NCBI GenBank assembly: GCA_017303575.1
Contig: JAFLCL010000063.1
Coordinates: 1 to 34,159, forward strand
Reading direction: 5' to 3'
Source of the DNA: Deltaproteobacteria bacterium
GTDB taxonomy: Bacteria; Myxococcota_A; Polyangia; Polyangiales; Sandaracinaceae
Length of the DNA stretch: 34,159 nt
Below, piece after piece: positions 1-9,366 of the stretch (position 1 is its first letter; each line of letters begins with the position of its first letter). The position numbers were made by a program, and so were the translations under genes. The notes beneath the pieces are model-generated. The model was not told the origin of the DNA. It made no database searches and worked only from the letters and a program-made list of their open reading frames with translations.

Positions 1-456
1 GGCGCGCCTCCGCGTCCGGCCTCGAGCCAGCAAGCGATCACGGCGCAGAAGGGCCCCCCCTCGCAGCACGACGCGCTGTCGGCGCGCGGCCACTTCGATC
101 GCGGCAAGGCCCACCTCGTCGCCGGTCGCATCGCGCCCGCGAGCCACGACCTCGCGCGCGCGCACGAGCTCGAGCCCAGCGACGCCAACTACCTCCTCCA
201 CGCGCGCTTCGCGCACTACCTCCAGGGCGTGGGCGATCGCGCCGCGCTGGAGAAGGAGCTCCTGCAGCTCGCGACGGCGCGCGCGAAAGAGGCCGAGGGC
301 GACGCGTTCGCGTTCCACGTGCTCGGTCGACTCGCGTTCGATCAGGGCGACGACGATCGCGCCCGCAAGGCCTTCGGACGCGCCGAGCGCCTCGCCCCGA
401 ACGACGTCGAGACGCTGCGCTACCAGCGCATCCTCGCGAGCCGCGCCAAGAAGTAG
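1..456 (+). CDS. TPR-repeat protein, 3' end only (start lies outside the window)
   Basis: The frame is open from base 1 to the stop at 454-456, so this is the C-terminal 151 residues of a longer protein. The visible part carries helix-turn-helix repeats of TPR type: one around an ALSARGHFDRGKAHLVAG stretch and another with AFHVLGRLAFDQGDDDRARKAF followed by the typical repeat end APND. The first GTG/ATG-type codon within the window (229) is internal, because good TPR sequence continues upstream of it. TPR arrays mediate protein-protein contacts. The partner and full domain set cannot be told from this piece. It converges with the pseudouridine synthase gene, whose stop is 8 bases away. Confidence 0.75.
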   Translation, partial: GAPPRPASSQQAITAQKGPPSQHDALSARGHFDRGKAHLVAGRIAPASHDLARAHELEPSDANYLLHARFAHYLQGVGDRAALEKELLQLATARAKEAEGDAFAFHVLGRLAFDQGDDDRARKAFGRAERLAPNDVETLRYQRILASRAKK

Positions 457-464
457 GCCCTCGT

Positions 465-1433
465 TCACTCGCGTAGGGCGAGCAGATCCTTGGGCAGCGG
501 GCTCGTGACGATCACCGAGCGGCGCGTGACGGGATGCAGGAAGCGCACGCTCGAGGCGTGCAGCGCGTGGCGGGCGAGGCCTGCGGCGAAGGGGCCGCCG
601 TAGAGCGTGTCGCCCAAGAGCGGGGCGCCCACGTGCGCGAGGTGTGCGCGCACCTGATGACGAAACGCGTGCGGCGCGCGCAGCTCCACTTCGAGCGAGC
701 GGTCGTGACGACGCACCGACACCACCTCGGTGCGCGAGCGGCGCCCGTGCGCGAGCATCTCGCCCACGATCACGCGCCGCGGATCGCGCGGGTCGTTCGC
801 GATGTCGACGGCGATCACGTCGCCCTCCCGCACCGAGCTCGTGGGATCGACGAACGCGAGGTAGCGCTTGTCGATCTGATCGGCCTCGAGCTGCTCGCGC
901 AGCGCCTCGAAGCTCGCCTCCTCGCGCGCCACGAGGAGCACGCCGCTCGTGCCGGTGTCGAGGCGGTGCACGATGCCCGGCTCGCGCGCGCGGTAGCCCA
1001 CGAAACAGGTCTCGGGCCAGCGCGCGACCACGAAGCTCGCGGCGGTGCCCACCTCGTCGGGCCGCAGCGGATGGCTGGGGATGCCTGCGGGCTTGTCGAT
1101 CACCGCGACGTGCTCGTCCTCGAAGCGCACCTCGATCGGCACGCTCGCGTCGGGGAGCGCGGGGAAGTCGCTCGGCACCGGCGCCTGCGCGAGCGAGAGG
1201 CGATCGCCCTGCGCCACGCGATCGCCCTTGCGCGCGCGCCGACCGTTCAAGCGGATCGTGCCGCTCTCGAGCATCTCCTGCGCACGACGACGCGAGAGGC
1301 CCTCGACGCGACGCGCGAGCACCACGTCGAGGCGCGTGCCCGCGTCCTCGCGCAGCGCCTCGATCTCGAGGTAGCTGCCGTTGCCCGGCGGAGCGGGCGG
1401 AGGCAGCGACGCCGCGGCCACACGATCGCTCAA
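465..1433 (-). CDS. RluA-family pseudouridine synthase with S4 domain
   Basis: 322 residues. An S4 RNA-binding domain (about 31-85, with a GTIRLNGRRARKGDRV core) precedes the RluA-type catalytic domain. The active-site motif HRLDTGTSG is at 156-164, with the catalytic Asp at 159. The family isomerises specific uridines in 23S rRNA or tRNA to pseudouridine. The RluC/D group has this S4-plus-catalytic layout, but I cannot name the target position. The start is TTG at 1433 with a GAGG Shine-Dalgarno 7 bases upstream; a GTG four codons in is the alternative. It lies 31 bases downstream of dnaJ on the same strand and is probably cotranscribed with it. The first 20 residues are a Pro/Ala-rich leader not typical of the family. 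Confidence 0.9.
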   Translation of the reverse strand: MSDRVAAASLPPPAPPGNGSYLEIEALREDAGTRLDVVLARRVEGLSRRRAQEMLESGTIRLNGRRARKGDRVAQGDRLSLAQAPVPSDFPALPDASVPIEVRFEDEHVAVIDKPAGIPSHPLRPDEVGTAASFVVARWPETCFVGYRAREPGIVHRLDTGTSGVLLVAREEASFEALREQLEADQIDKRYLAFVDPTSSVREGDVIAVDIANDPRDPRRVIVGEMLAHGRRSRTEVVSVRRHDRSLEVELRAPHAFRHQVRAHLAHVGAPLLGDTLYGGPFAAGLARHALHASSVRFLHPVTRRSVIVTSPLPKDLLALRE

Positions 1434-1464
1434 CGCGCGACCTCGCCCATCCCGGCGCGCGCCA

Positions 1465-2562
1465 TCACTCGAAGAGCCCTCGCAGCTTCTCGAAGAAGCT
1501 CTTCTGCTGCGGGTGCACCTCTTCGCCGAACTCCGCGGCGAGCTCTTCGATCAGCTTGCGCTGCTTGGCGGTGATCTCCTGCGGCACCTCGACGAGCACC
1601 GTCACCAGCTCGTCGCCCTTGCCCGCGCCCCCGAGCACCTCGATCCCCTTGCCGCGCAGGCGGAACATCTTTCCGGACTGCGTGCCCGAGGGGATCTTCA
1701 TCTTCACCTTGCCCTCGAGCGTGGGCACGTCGACCTGCGTGCCGAGCACGGCCTCGGGGAAGCTGATCGGCACGGTGACCTTCACGTCCGCGCCCTCGCG
1801 CGAGAAGAGCGGGTGCTCCTTCACCACGATGCGCACGTGCAGATCACCGGGTGGACCGTTGTTGCGTCCACGCTCGCCGCCGCCGCGCATCGAGCGCAGC
1901 GCGCCGTGCTCCACGCCGGGCGGGATGCGCACGAGCACCTCTTCCTGCGCAGGCACGGCCGTGCGTCCCTTGCAGGTGGGACACGGGCTCTCGACCTTCT
2001 TGCCCGTGCCGCCGCACGAGCTGCACGGACGCGACGCGGAGAAGAAGCCTCGCTGGAAGCGCACCTCGCCCGTGCCTGCGCACGCGCTGCAGCGCTCGAC
2101 GCGCGTGCCTGGTGCCGCGCCCGATCCCGAGCAGGTGCCACAGTCGCGCAGGCGCTCGACGGTGAGCGTCTTCTCCGCCCCGAGCGCCGCTTCCTCGAAG
2201 CTCACCGCGAGCTCGACCTCGAGGTCCTGTCCTTGTCGCGCGCGACGCGTGGCGCCTTGCCCGAAGACCTCGCCCACGAGGCCTTCCAGCATGTCGCCCA
2301 CGCTGCGGAAATCGACGCGCTCGAAGCCCGGCCCGCCCGCGGTCGCGTGACCGAAGCGGTCGTACTGACGTCGCTTGTCGGCGTCGAAGAGCACGTTGTA
2401 CGCCTCCGACGCCTCCTTGAAGCGCTCCTCTGCCTGCGGATCGTCCGGGTTCTTGTCCGGGTGCAGCTGCTTGGCGAGGTTGCGGTACGCCTGCTTGATC
2501 TCGTCTTGCGTGGCGGTGCGCGGCACGCCGAGCACGTCGTAGTAATCGCGCTTCTGAGCCAT
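1465..2562 (-). CDS. dnaJ: DnaJ-type chaperone (Hsp40, type I)
   Basis: 365 residues, the usual length of DnaJ. The N-terminal J domain has the Hsp70-stimulating HPD at 34-36. The Gly/Phe linker is short and unusually poor in Gly (about 72-110). All four CxxCxGxG-type zinc motifs are present (Cys 141/144, 158/161, 180/183, 194/197), although the fourth reads CPTCKGRT. C-terminal substrate-binding domains follow. As a type I Hsp40 it should deliver unfolded clients to DnaK in the cytoplasm. No dnaK or grpE lies nearby, so it may be one of several DnaJ paralogues. The ATG at 2562 is preceded at close range by a good promoter match (2577-2605). The pseudouridine synthase follows in the same direction. 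Confidence 0.93.
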   Translation of the reverse strand: MAQKRDYYDVLGVPRTATQDEIKQAYRNLAKQLHPDKNPDDPQAEERFKEASEAYNVLFDADKRRQYDRFGHATAGGPGFERVDFRSVGDMLEGLVGEVFGQGATRRARQGQDLEVELAVSFEEAALGAEKTLTVERLRDCGTCSGSGAAPGTRVERCSACAGTGEVRFQRGFFSASRPCSSCGGTGKKVESPCPTCKGRTAVPAQEEVLVRIPPGVEHGALRSMRGGGERGRNNGPPGDLHVRIVVKEHPLFSREGADVKVTVPISFPEAVLGTQVDVPTLEGKVKMKIPSGTQSGKMFRLRGKGIEVLGGAGKGDELVTVLVEVPQEITAKQRKLIEELAAEFGEEVHPQQKSFFEKLRGLFE

Positions 2563-2576
2563 CAGGTTCCGGCGCG

Positions 2577-2605
2577 ATGATAGCGGGCGGAGCCGACCTG
2601 CCCAA
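2577..2605 (-). promoter_or_regulatory. Putative sigma-70-type promoter of dnaJ
   Basis: On the minus strand a TTGGGC (-35, 2600-2605) and a TATCAT (-10, 2577-2582) are separated by exactly 17 bases. The -10 matches the consensus at five of six positions. Transcription would start about 8 bases before the dnaJ ATG, giving a very short leader. Found by eye only. Confidence 0.5.
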
Positions 2606-2626
2606 GCGCGACGTGCGAGGGCTCGC

Positions 2627-4486
2627 TCAACCGCTCACGCTCAGACGCGAGGCCACGTAGGCGTCGATCGTCGCGCGCTCGGAGGCGCTGAGCTCGCGGT
2701 CGTAGAGGAGGATCTCGCGGATCTCTACCGTGCCCGTGGAGGATCGCAGTCCGACGGCTTGTCGATCGGGCGTGTGGAAGATCGCCGCGGCCCCTTCGTC
2801 CATGAGCGTGCGGGCCGCACCGCTGATGTAGAGCGCCGCCGTGCTGGGGTCGTGGTTCGTCGGCATGGTGAGCACCTCGCCCACGAAGCCAGGCGCGACC
2901 CCACCGTCCGCGTGGGCGATGCGCGAGGAGCCGTCGTAGGCGTACGACGTGGCGTCGTGCCGCAGCCCCGTCACGCCGCCGGGTCGGTTGGTCGCTGTGG
3001 TCGCGAACGGATACGTGAAGCCGTCGCTGGTGTGCCGCGCGATCACGACGATCGTGCGCGCGTGGTTGAACGGAAGCGCGAGGGCGTCGGCGACCGTGAG
3101 CAGATCGCCGGGTGCCATCACCACCGCCGAGCCGCCGGTCACGGTCGTGAGCTCCGGCGCGCGGCTCCGCGAGGAAGGCCGCAGGACGAGCCCACGGATC
3201 CCATCACCCCAGCCGCACACGCCGTACGCGCGCGTCACGAGGTTCGCGTCGTCGCGCCACCACAGCACGGGGCCCGAGGGTGAGATCGGAAGCCCCGCGG
3301 CCTCCGGGTCGAGCCTCGCGGTGCCCACCACGCACGGCATGCCCGCGCAGTCGGGGTGAGCGCTGCAGTCCGTGTCCTCGCAGTCGATCGCACCATCCGC
3401 ATCGCCATCGACGCCATCGCTGCACGATCCTTCGGGCCCAGCTGGCGCGAACGCATCGGGAACGACGAACGCATCTGGAACGACGAACGCATCTGGAACG
3501 ACGAACGCATCTGGAACGACGAACGCATCGGGGACGACGAACGCATCGGGGAACGGCGCGTCGAGGTCCATCGGAAGCCAGGCGTCGGGGGTGAACACGT
3601 CGATCGGGACGAACGCATCGAGACCGGCATCGGTCACGGGCGCGCCCCCGTCGCCCATGGGCCCTCCGTCGAGATCTCCATCGATGCTCGCGTCGAGATC
3701 GGTCGGTCCTGCATCACGCGGCCCTGCGTCGGTCGCGATCCCCGACTCGGGCTCGCACCGCATGGTCTGTGCTGAGCAGTACGCGTCGTCTTCGCACGTG
3801 TCCTCGAGGGGCTCCACGCACACGCTCGCTTCACACGTCGGCGTGCCCGCGCACGCGATCGTGGCCTCGCAGTCCTCGCTCGAGCGACACAGCGTGGGGT
3901 CGTCGTCACACGCGTCACCGAGCAGCGAACGATCGCAGCACAGCTCGGCGGTGCTCGGATCGTCGGGGTCGCAGCGCGGATCGACGCAGCGCCCGGCCAG
4001 GCACTCGCTGAACGCCGCCGAGCCCGCAGGCGCGGGGCACTCGACGTTGACGCAGTCGCTCGTGAGCGGGATGCGCAGCACACGGCTGCCCGTGATCGAC
4101 ACTGTCACGCAGCGCGTGAGGAGCGTGGCTCCGTCCTCCGGGTCGCCTCCCGCATCGGGCGGAGGTCGCCGCACCCGCGCGCGCACGGTGTAGACGCCGG
4201 GCGCGAGGTCCGTGATCTCTCGCACCGTGAACGAGCCGTCGACGAGCGCAGCCTGATCGGACTCGACGATCCCGCGGCCCTCGGCGAGATCGTCGACCTC
4301 GCGACACGCACGCGCGCCAGCCACGAACGCGGCGTCGACGTAGCGCACCTCGTGCTCGGCGCGAAGGCCCGTCTGGATCCGCACGGTCAACGTCGTCGAC
4401 GGAGGATCGCAGCCCCCGATCGCCACGAGGTCACGAGCAAGCGCTGCATCGCAACCAGCGTCTTCGACCTCTCGGTGAAGCGTCAA
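2627..4486 (-). CDS. LamG-like (concanavalin-A-fold) surface protein, downstream copy of a tandem pair
   Basis: Up to 619 residues. A Cys-rich N-terminal half (about 33-235) is nearly identical to that of the neighbouring gene at 4496-6265. An Asp/Ala/Pro-rich linker follows, with five DAFVVP hexapeptides. A Cys/Asp calcium-loop-like segment (CSDGVDGDADGAIDCED) of a type common in myxobacterial surface proteins comes next. The C-terminal domain ends in the EILLYDREL-type pattern of LamG-like domains. Carbohydrate or matrix binding at the cell surface is inferred. The only usable in-frame start is TTG at 4486, and it gives no proper signal peptide, although a lipobox-like IGGC is at 23-26. An ATG at 4449 in the next frame would supply a signal-like start if one base were shifted. 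The gene may therefore be frameshifted or its start misread. The upstream paralogue ends 9 bases before the TTG. Confidence 0.8.
   Translation of the reverse strand: MTLHREVEDAGCDAALARDLVAIGGCDPPSTTLTVRIQTGLRAEHEVRYVDAAFVAGARACREVDDLAEGRGIVESDQAALVDGSFTVREITDLAPGVYTVRARVRRPPPDAGGDPEDGATLLTRCVTVSITGSRVLRIPLTSDCVNVECPAPAGSAAFSECLAGRCVDPRCDPDDPSTAELCCDRSLLGDACDDDPTLCRSSEDCEATIACAGTPTCEASVCVEPLEDTCEDDAYCSAQTMRCEPESGIATDAGPRDAGPTDLDASIDGDLDGGPMGDGGAPVTDAGLDAFVPIDVFTPDAWLPMDLDAPFPDAFVVPDAFVVPDAFVVPDAFVVPDAFVVPDAFAPAGPEGSCSDGVDGDADGAIDCEDTDCSAHPDCAGMPCVVGTARLDPEAAGLPISPSGPVLWWRDDANLVTRAYGVCGWGDGIRGLVLRPSSRSRAPELTTVTGGSAVVMAPGDLLTVADALALPFNHARTIVVIARHTSDGFTYPFATTATNRPGGVTGLRHDATSYAYDGSSRIAHADGGVAPGFVGEVLTMPTNHDPSTAALYISGAARTLMDEGAAAIFHTPDRQAVGLRSSTGTVEIREILLYDRELSASERATIDAYVASRLSVSG
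3449..3556. repeat. 18-bp tandem repeat encoding DAFVVP
   Basis: Five full units run head to tail from 3449 to 3538, followed by a partial sixth. The plus-strand unit is GAACGCATCTGGAACGAC with small changes at two positions. Each unit is six codons, so copy-number change would keep the reading frame of the lipoprotein gene on the minus strand. It forms the flexible linker between the Cys-rich half and the LamG-like domain. Confidence 0.95.
3774..4389. repeat. Direct repeat copy 1 (about 616 bp) shared by the tandem lipoprotein genes
   Basis: This segment is near-identical to 5559-6174 at the DNA level, with long runs of exact match and scattered substitutions. The two translated segments have the same length and differ at few residues. 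The flanking linker and LamG-like regions are much more divergent. It reflects a tandem gene duplication whose 5' halves stayed alike. Confidence 0.93.
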
Positions 4487-4495
4487 CCCTCGAGG

Positions 4496-6265
4496 TCAGC
4501 TGGACGCGCCTTCGTAGCGTGCCTCGAGGTAGGCCTCGATCATCGCGCGCTCGGCGGGCGTGACGGCGTGGTCGTAGAGGAGGATCTCCGCGATGATCAC
4601 CTCGCCCTCACCGCCCAGCACGAGCTGCGGCACGGCAGCGATCGAGCTGCTGCCCGTCATGTCGGTCCCCGACTGGAGCATCAGCGGCACCACGATGCCC
4701 TGTCTCCGGTACTCGATCTGTCCCGCGATCGAGCTCGCGCGGACGAGCGAGCCCACCACGAAGCTCTCGCGCAGCGGATCGGAGGAGGGCACGTCGCCGA
4801 GCGCGTACGTGTTGCCACGCACCACCACACCGAAGCTCCCCGAGCCAGCCGCGTGCGAGGTGGTGAACACCTCGTGCGTCACCCCAGGCAACCACGAGCG
4901 CAGCACGGTCATCGTGCCCATCGCGCCGGCGCGCTGCGCCACGATGAACACCGAGAAGTCGCCGCGCTGCGAGAGGCCGAGGTCGTCGTCGTCGATGACG
5001 AGGCGACGGCGATCTCCGAAGCCCACCGCAGGCTGGCTGCCGAGGCTCGTCGCGTAGACGAAGAGATCGTCGCGGAAGAGGTGCGCGCCGCCGACGATGT
5101 CGCGCCACCCGCACACGTCGGTGCGCAGACCGGTGATGCGTCCGTAGTCGCCGCGGTACCAGTGCGTGGGCGTGGGGATCGCCGCAGTCGGCGGGACGCG
5201 CGGCGAGTACGGTGGGCAGTCAGGATGCACGCAGAACGGGTGCGTGAAGCACGCCGGGTCGGCGCAGTCCGCGCCGCCGAGGCCGTCTTCGTCACCCTCG
5301 AGCGAGCAGTCTTCGGCACCGCTGAACGGCGCATCCGGACCGACGTACGCGTCGGGCTCCTCGTACGCATCGGGAACGTTCGCGTCGACACCGGGCGGCA
5401 CGTGCGCGTCGACGGGCATCGCCGCGTCGTCCTCGAACGCGTCGGGGAAGGAGGCGTCCACGCCGGGCGGCACGTACACGTCGATCGGCATCGCCGCGTC
5501 GGGCACACCTGCGTCCCCACGCGCGCCCGAGACCGGCAGGCACGTGCTCGTCTCGACCGAGCAGTACGCGTCGTCTTCGCACGCGTCCTCGACAGGCTCC
5601 ACGCACACGCGCGCCTCGCACGACGGCGTGCCCGCGCACGCGAGCGTCGGCTCGCAGTCGTCGCTCGAGCGACACAGCGTAGGGTCGTCGTCGCACGCAT
5701 CACCGAGCAGCGCGCGATCGCAGCACAGCTCCGCGGTGCTCGGATCGTCGGGGTCGCAGCGCGGATCGACGCAGCGCCCGGCCAGGCACTCGCTGAACGC
5801 CGCCGAGCCCGCAGGCGCGGGGCACTCCACGTTGACGCAGTCGCTCGTGAGCGGGATGCGCAACACACGGCTGCCCGTGATCGACACCGTCACGCAGCGC
5901 GTGAGGAGCGTGGCTCCGTCCTCCGGATCGCCTCCGGCATCGGGCGGCGGCCGCCGCACCCTCGCGCGGACGGTGTACACGCCAGGCGCGAGGTCCGTGA
6001 TCTCTCGCACCGTGAACGAGCCGTCGACGAGCGCAGCCTGATCGGACTCGACGATCTCGCGGCCCTCTGCTGCGGCGTCGACCTCGCTGCACGCCCGCGC
6101 GCCCGACACGTAGGCGACCTCGACGTAGCGCACCTCGTGCTCGGCGCGCAGGCCCGTCTGGATCCGCACGGTCAGCGTCACGCCCGGCTCGGGGCACCCG
6201 CTGGCGAGCACGGTGACCGCGGCCGCGAGGAGCCACCGGCCGGCCGCAGGACTGAGCGCACGCAT
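4496..6265 (-). CDS. LamG-like lipoprotein, upstream copy of the tandem pair
   Basis: 589 residues from the ATG at 6265, which has a GTGAGG Shine-Dalgarno 8 bases upstream; an in-frame TTG at 6301 is less likely. The signal peptide is of lipoprotein type: a hydrophobic WLLAAAVTVLASG core followed by Cys24. Next come the Cys-rich half shared with the gene at 2627-4486, a Pro/Asp linker containing a 24-residue repeat, a Cys/Asp loop region, and a C-terminal LamG-like domain with the EILLYDHAV pattern near the end. It is probably anchored in the outer membrane and exposed on the surface. The ligand is unknown. It is the first gene of a pair, with only 9 bases to the next start. Confidence 0.85.
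   Translation of the reverse strand: MRALSPAAGRWLLAAAVTVLASGCPEPGVTLTVRIQTGLRAEHEVRYVEVAYVSGARACSEVDAAAEGREIVESDQAALVDGSFTVREITDLAPGVYTVRARVRRPPPDAGGDPEDGATLLTRCVTVSITGSRVLRIPLTSDCVNVECPAPAGSAAFSECLAGRCVDPRCDPDDPSTAELCCDRALLGDACDDDPTLCRSSDDCEPTLACAGTPSCEARVCVEPVEDACEDDAYCSVETSTCLPVSGARGDAGVPDAAMPIDVYVPPGVDASFPDAFEDDAAMPVDAHVPPGVDANVPDAYEEPDAYVGPDAPFSGAEDCSLEGDEDGLGGADCADPACFTHPFCVHPDCPPYSPRVPPTAAIPTPTHWYRGDYGRITGLRTDVCGWRDIVGGAHLFRDDLFVYATSLGSQPAVGFGDRRRLVIDDDDLGLSQRGDFSVFIVAQRAGAMGTMTVLRSWLPGVTHEVFTTSHAAGSGSFGVVVRGNTYALGDVPSSDPLRESFVVGSLVRASSIAGQIEYRRQGIVVPLMLQSGTDMTGSSSIAAVPQLVLGGEGEVIIAEILLYDHAVTPAERAMIEAYLEARYEGASS
5382..5501. repeat. Two 48-bp in-frame repeats (72-bp period) in the linker
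   Basis: Copies at 5382-5429 and 5454-5501 differ at a few bases. They encode a repeated PPGVDA...PDA / DAAMP(I/V)D unit of 24 residues in the linker of the upstream lipoprotein. This is a different repeat from the 18-bp one in its paralogue, so the linkers have expanded independently. Confidence 0.85.
5559..6174. repeat. Direct repeat copy 2 (about 616 bp) shared by the tandem lipoprotein genes
   Basis: Partner of 3774-4389. It covers the region from just after the signal peptide to the start of the linker of the upstream lipoprotein. The start-to-start distance of 1785 bp is one gene length. Confidence 0.93.
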
Positions 6266-6319
6266 CGAGAGAGCCTCACCGACGGCGGCGCGCAGCGTCA
6301 ATCGGCGCGGCCCACGGCA

Positions 6320-6421
6320 TCACCACGAGTACCAGTAGTGCACCAGCGAGCCGTCCGGCCAGAGCCACCATGTGGTGCGCTCGTGTCCATACGTCCACAC
6401 CACTCCGCCGCTCGGGGCCAA
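6320..6421 (-). CDS. Possible 33-residue Trp/Tyr-rich microprotein
   Basis: A short minus-strand frame between the lipoprotein pair and uvrB. From a TTG at 6421 with an AGGAGA Shine-Dalgarno 9 bases upstream it encodes 33 residues ending WWLWPDGSLVHYWYSW. It has six Trp and three Tyr, and few of the Arg/Ala/Pro runs that accidental frames in this GC-rich DNA usually give. A stop at about 6445 bounds it upstream; a GTG at 6430 is the other possible start. No signal peptide or known family is recognised. It could be a true small gene cotranscribed with the lipoproteins, the remnant of a longer gene, or chance. Confidence 0.35.
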   Translation of the reverse strand: MAPSGGVVWTYGHERTTWWLWPDGSLVHYWYSW

Positions 6422-6423
6422 AC

Positions 6424-6441
6424 CTGTCACTCTCCTGACAG
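6424..6441. promoter_or_regulatory. Inverted repeat upstream of uvrB (possible operator)
   Basis: CTGTCA and TGACAG are perfect inverted arms separated by six bases, 54 bases before the uvrB start. The spacing between CTGT and ACAG is ten, not the eight of the E. coli LexA box, so assignment to SOS control is only a suggestion from uvrB being an SOS gene in many bacteria. The minus-strand microprotein candidate has its Shine-Dalgarno inside this element. Confidence 0.4.
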
Positions 6442-6495
6442 CTCAGCGGGGCGGGCTCCCTTTCGCTTCGCGCGCGGCACGTCCATCCTCCGGCG

Positions 6496-8643
<2,148 letters not shown>

Positions 8644-8656
8644 TCGGCACCGCGGG

Positions 8657-8687
8657 TTGATTGCGGGGAAGCAGCTGCGGCTAAGCT
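8657..8687 (+). promoter_or_regulatory. Possible promoter for the DUF2378-like gene
   Basis: TTGATT (8657-8662) and TAAGCT (8682-8687) lie in the gap after uvrB with a long 19-base spacer. Transcription would begin at about 8694-8695, right at an in-frame CTG. This would fit a leaderless message if CTG were the start. Weak match, found by eye. Confidence 0.3.
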
Positions 8688-8751
8688 CGCGGGTCTGACT
8701 GCCGCGAACGAACCTCCCTCGAACGACCCACCGAGTGTCTCCGGGACGCTC

Positions 8752-9270
8752 GTGCGCGGCCTCTTCGAGGCTGGTCACGAGCTGCTCGGCAAGGAGGTCG
8801 TCGAGCGTGGTCTGTCTGCGGTCGCGCCGGCGATCCGCGCTCGGGTGGCCGGGGCGGTCCCCGGTGAGTGGATCCCGATCGCGTCTGCCGAGGAGACGTT
8901 CCGCAGCATCGCCGACGCCGCCGAGCGCGACTGGCCCGCGCTGCACGTCGAGCTCGCGCGTCACACGGTCGAGCGCGCGTACCGCACGTTGTGGCGGATG
9001 CTGCTTCGTCTCTCCTCCGACAGCGCGCTCGTGAGCCGTACCCCGGTCATCTTCGGCAAGTCGTACAACCGCGGGAGGCTCGTCGCGTCCGTCCTGTTCT
9101 CGGGCCGAGGCGAGGTGGAGCTCCTCGACTGGGCGGACGTCCCGGACTGGCCCATCCGGGGAACCCAGGCCGGGATCGAGACGGGCCTGCGCATCGCGGG
9201 TCGACGGAACGTACGCGTGGAGTCCAAGAGGACTCGGACCGGCGCGTCGTTCCACGTGACCTGGCGCTGA
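8752..9270 (+). CDS. DUF2378 (TIGR02265)-like protein
   Basis: 172 residues from GTG 8752. The pattern resembles the Myxococcota-enriched DUF2378 family: an opening (V)SGTLVRGLFE, an alpha-helical middle, then a YNRGRL...VELLDW...GIETGLRIAG end, where family members have a short sheet and a closing helix. The function of the family is not established, and the match is from memory of the pattern, so it is tentative. The family-like sequence begins slightly before the GTG (SGTLV), and the frame is open back to the uvrB stop. The true start may therefore be upstream, for example the CTG at 8695. No transmembrane segment or signal is seen. It stands alone between uvrB and an unknown gene on the same strand. 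Confidence 0.65.
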   Translation: MRGLFEAGHELLGKEVVERGLSAVAPAIRARVAGAVPGEWIPIASAEETFRSIADAAERDWPALHVELARHTVERAYRTLWRMLLRLSSDSALVSRTPVIFGKSYNRGRLVASVLFSGRGEVELLDWADVPDWPIRGTQAGIETGLRIAGRRNVRVESKRTRTGASFHVTWR

Positions 9271-9366
9271 GGGCGAAGACGAGCCGACGAAGAATCCACG
9301 CAACCCGATCGAGCTCGTGTCGACAAGGGACCCACGCGGCGAAGTGCCGCGGACAAGGAGTCCCTC

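Noticed and set aside
3449..3556. CRISPR array
   Set aside because: Units are contiguous 18-mers without spacers and translate in frame as a protein repeat.
6424..6441. Canonical LexA box
   Set aside because: CTGT and ACAG are separated by ten bases instead of eight; kept only as an unspecified inverted repeat.
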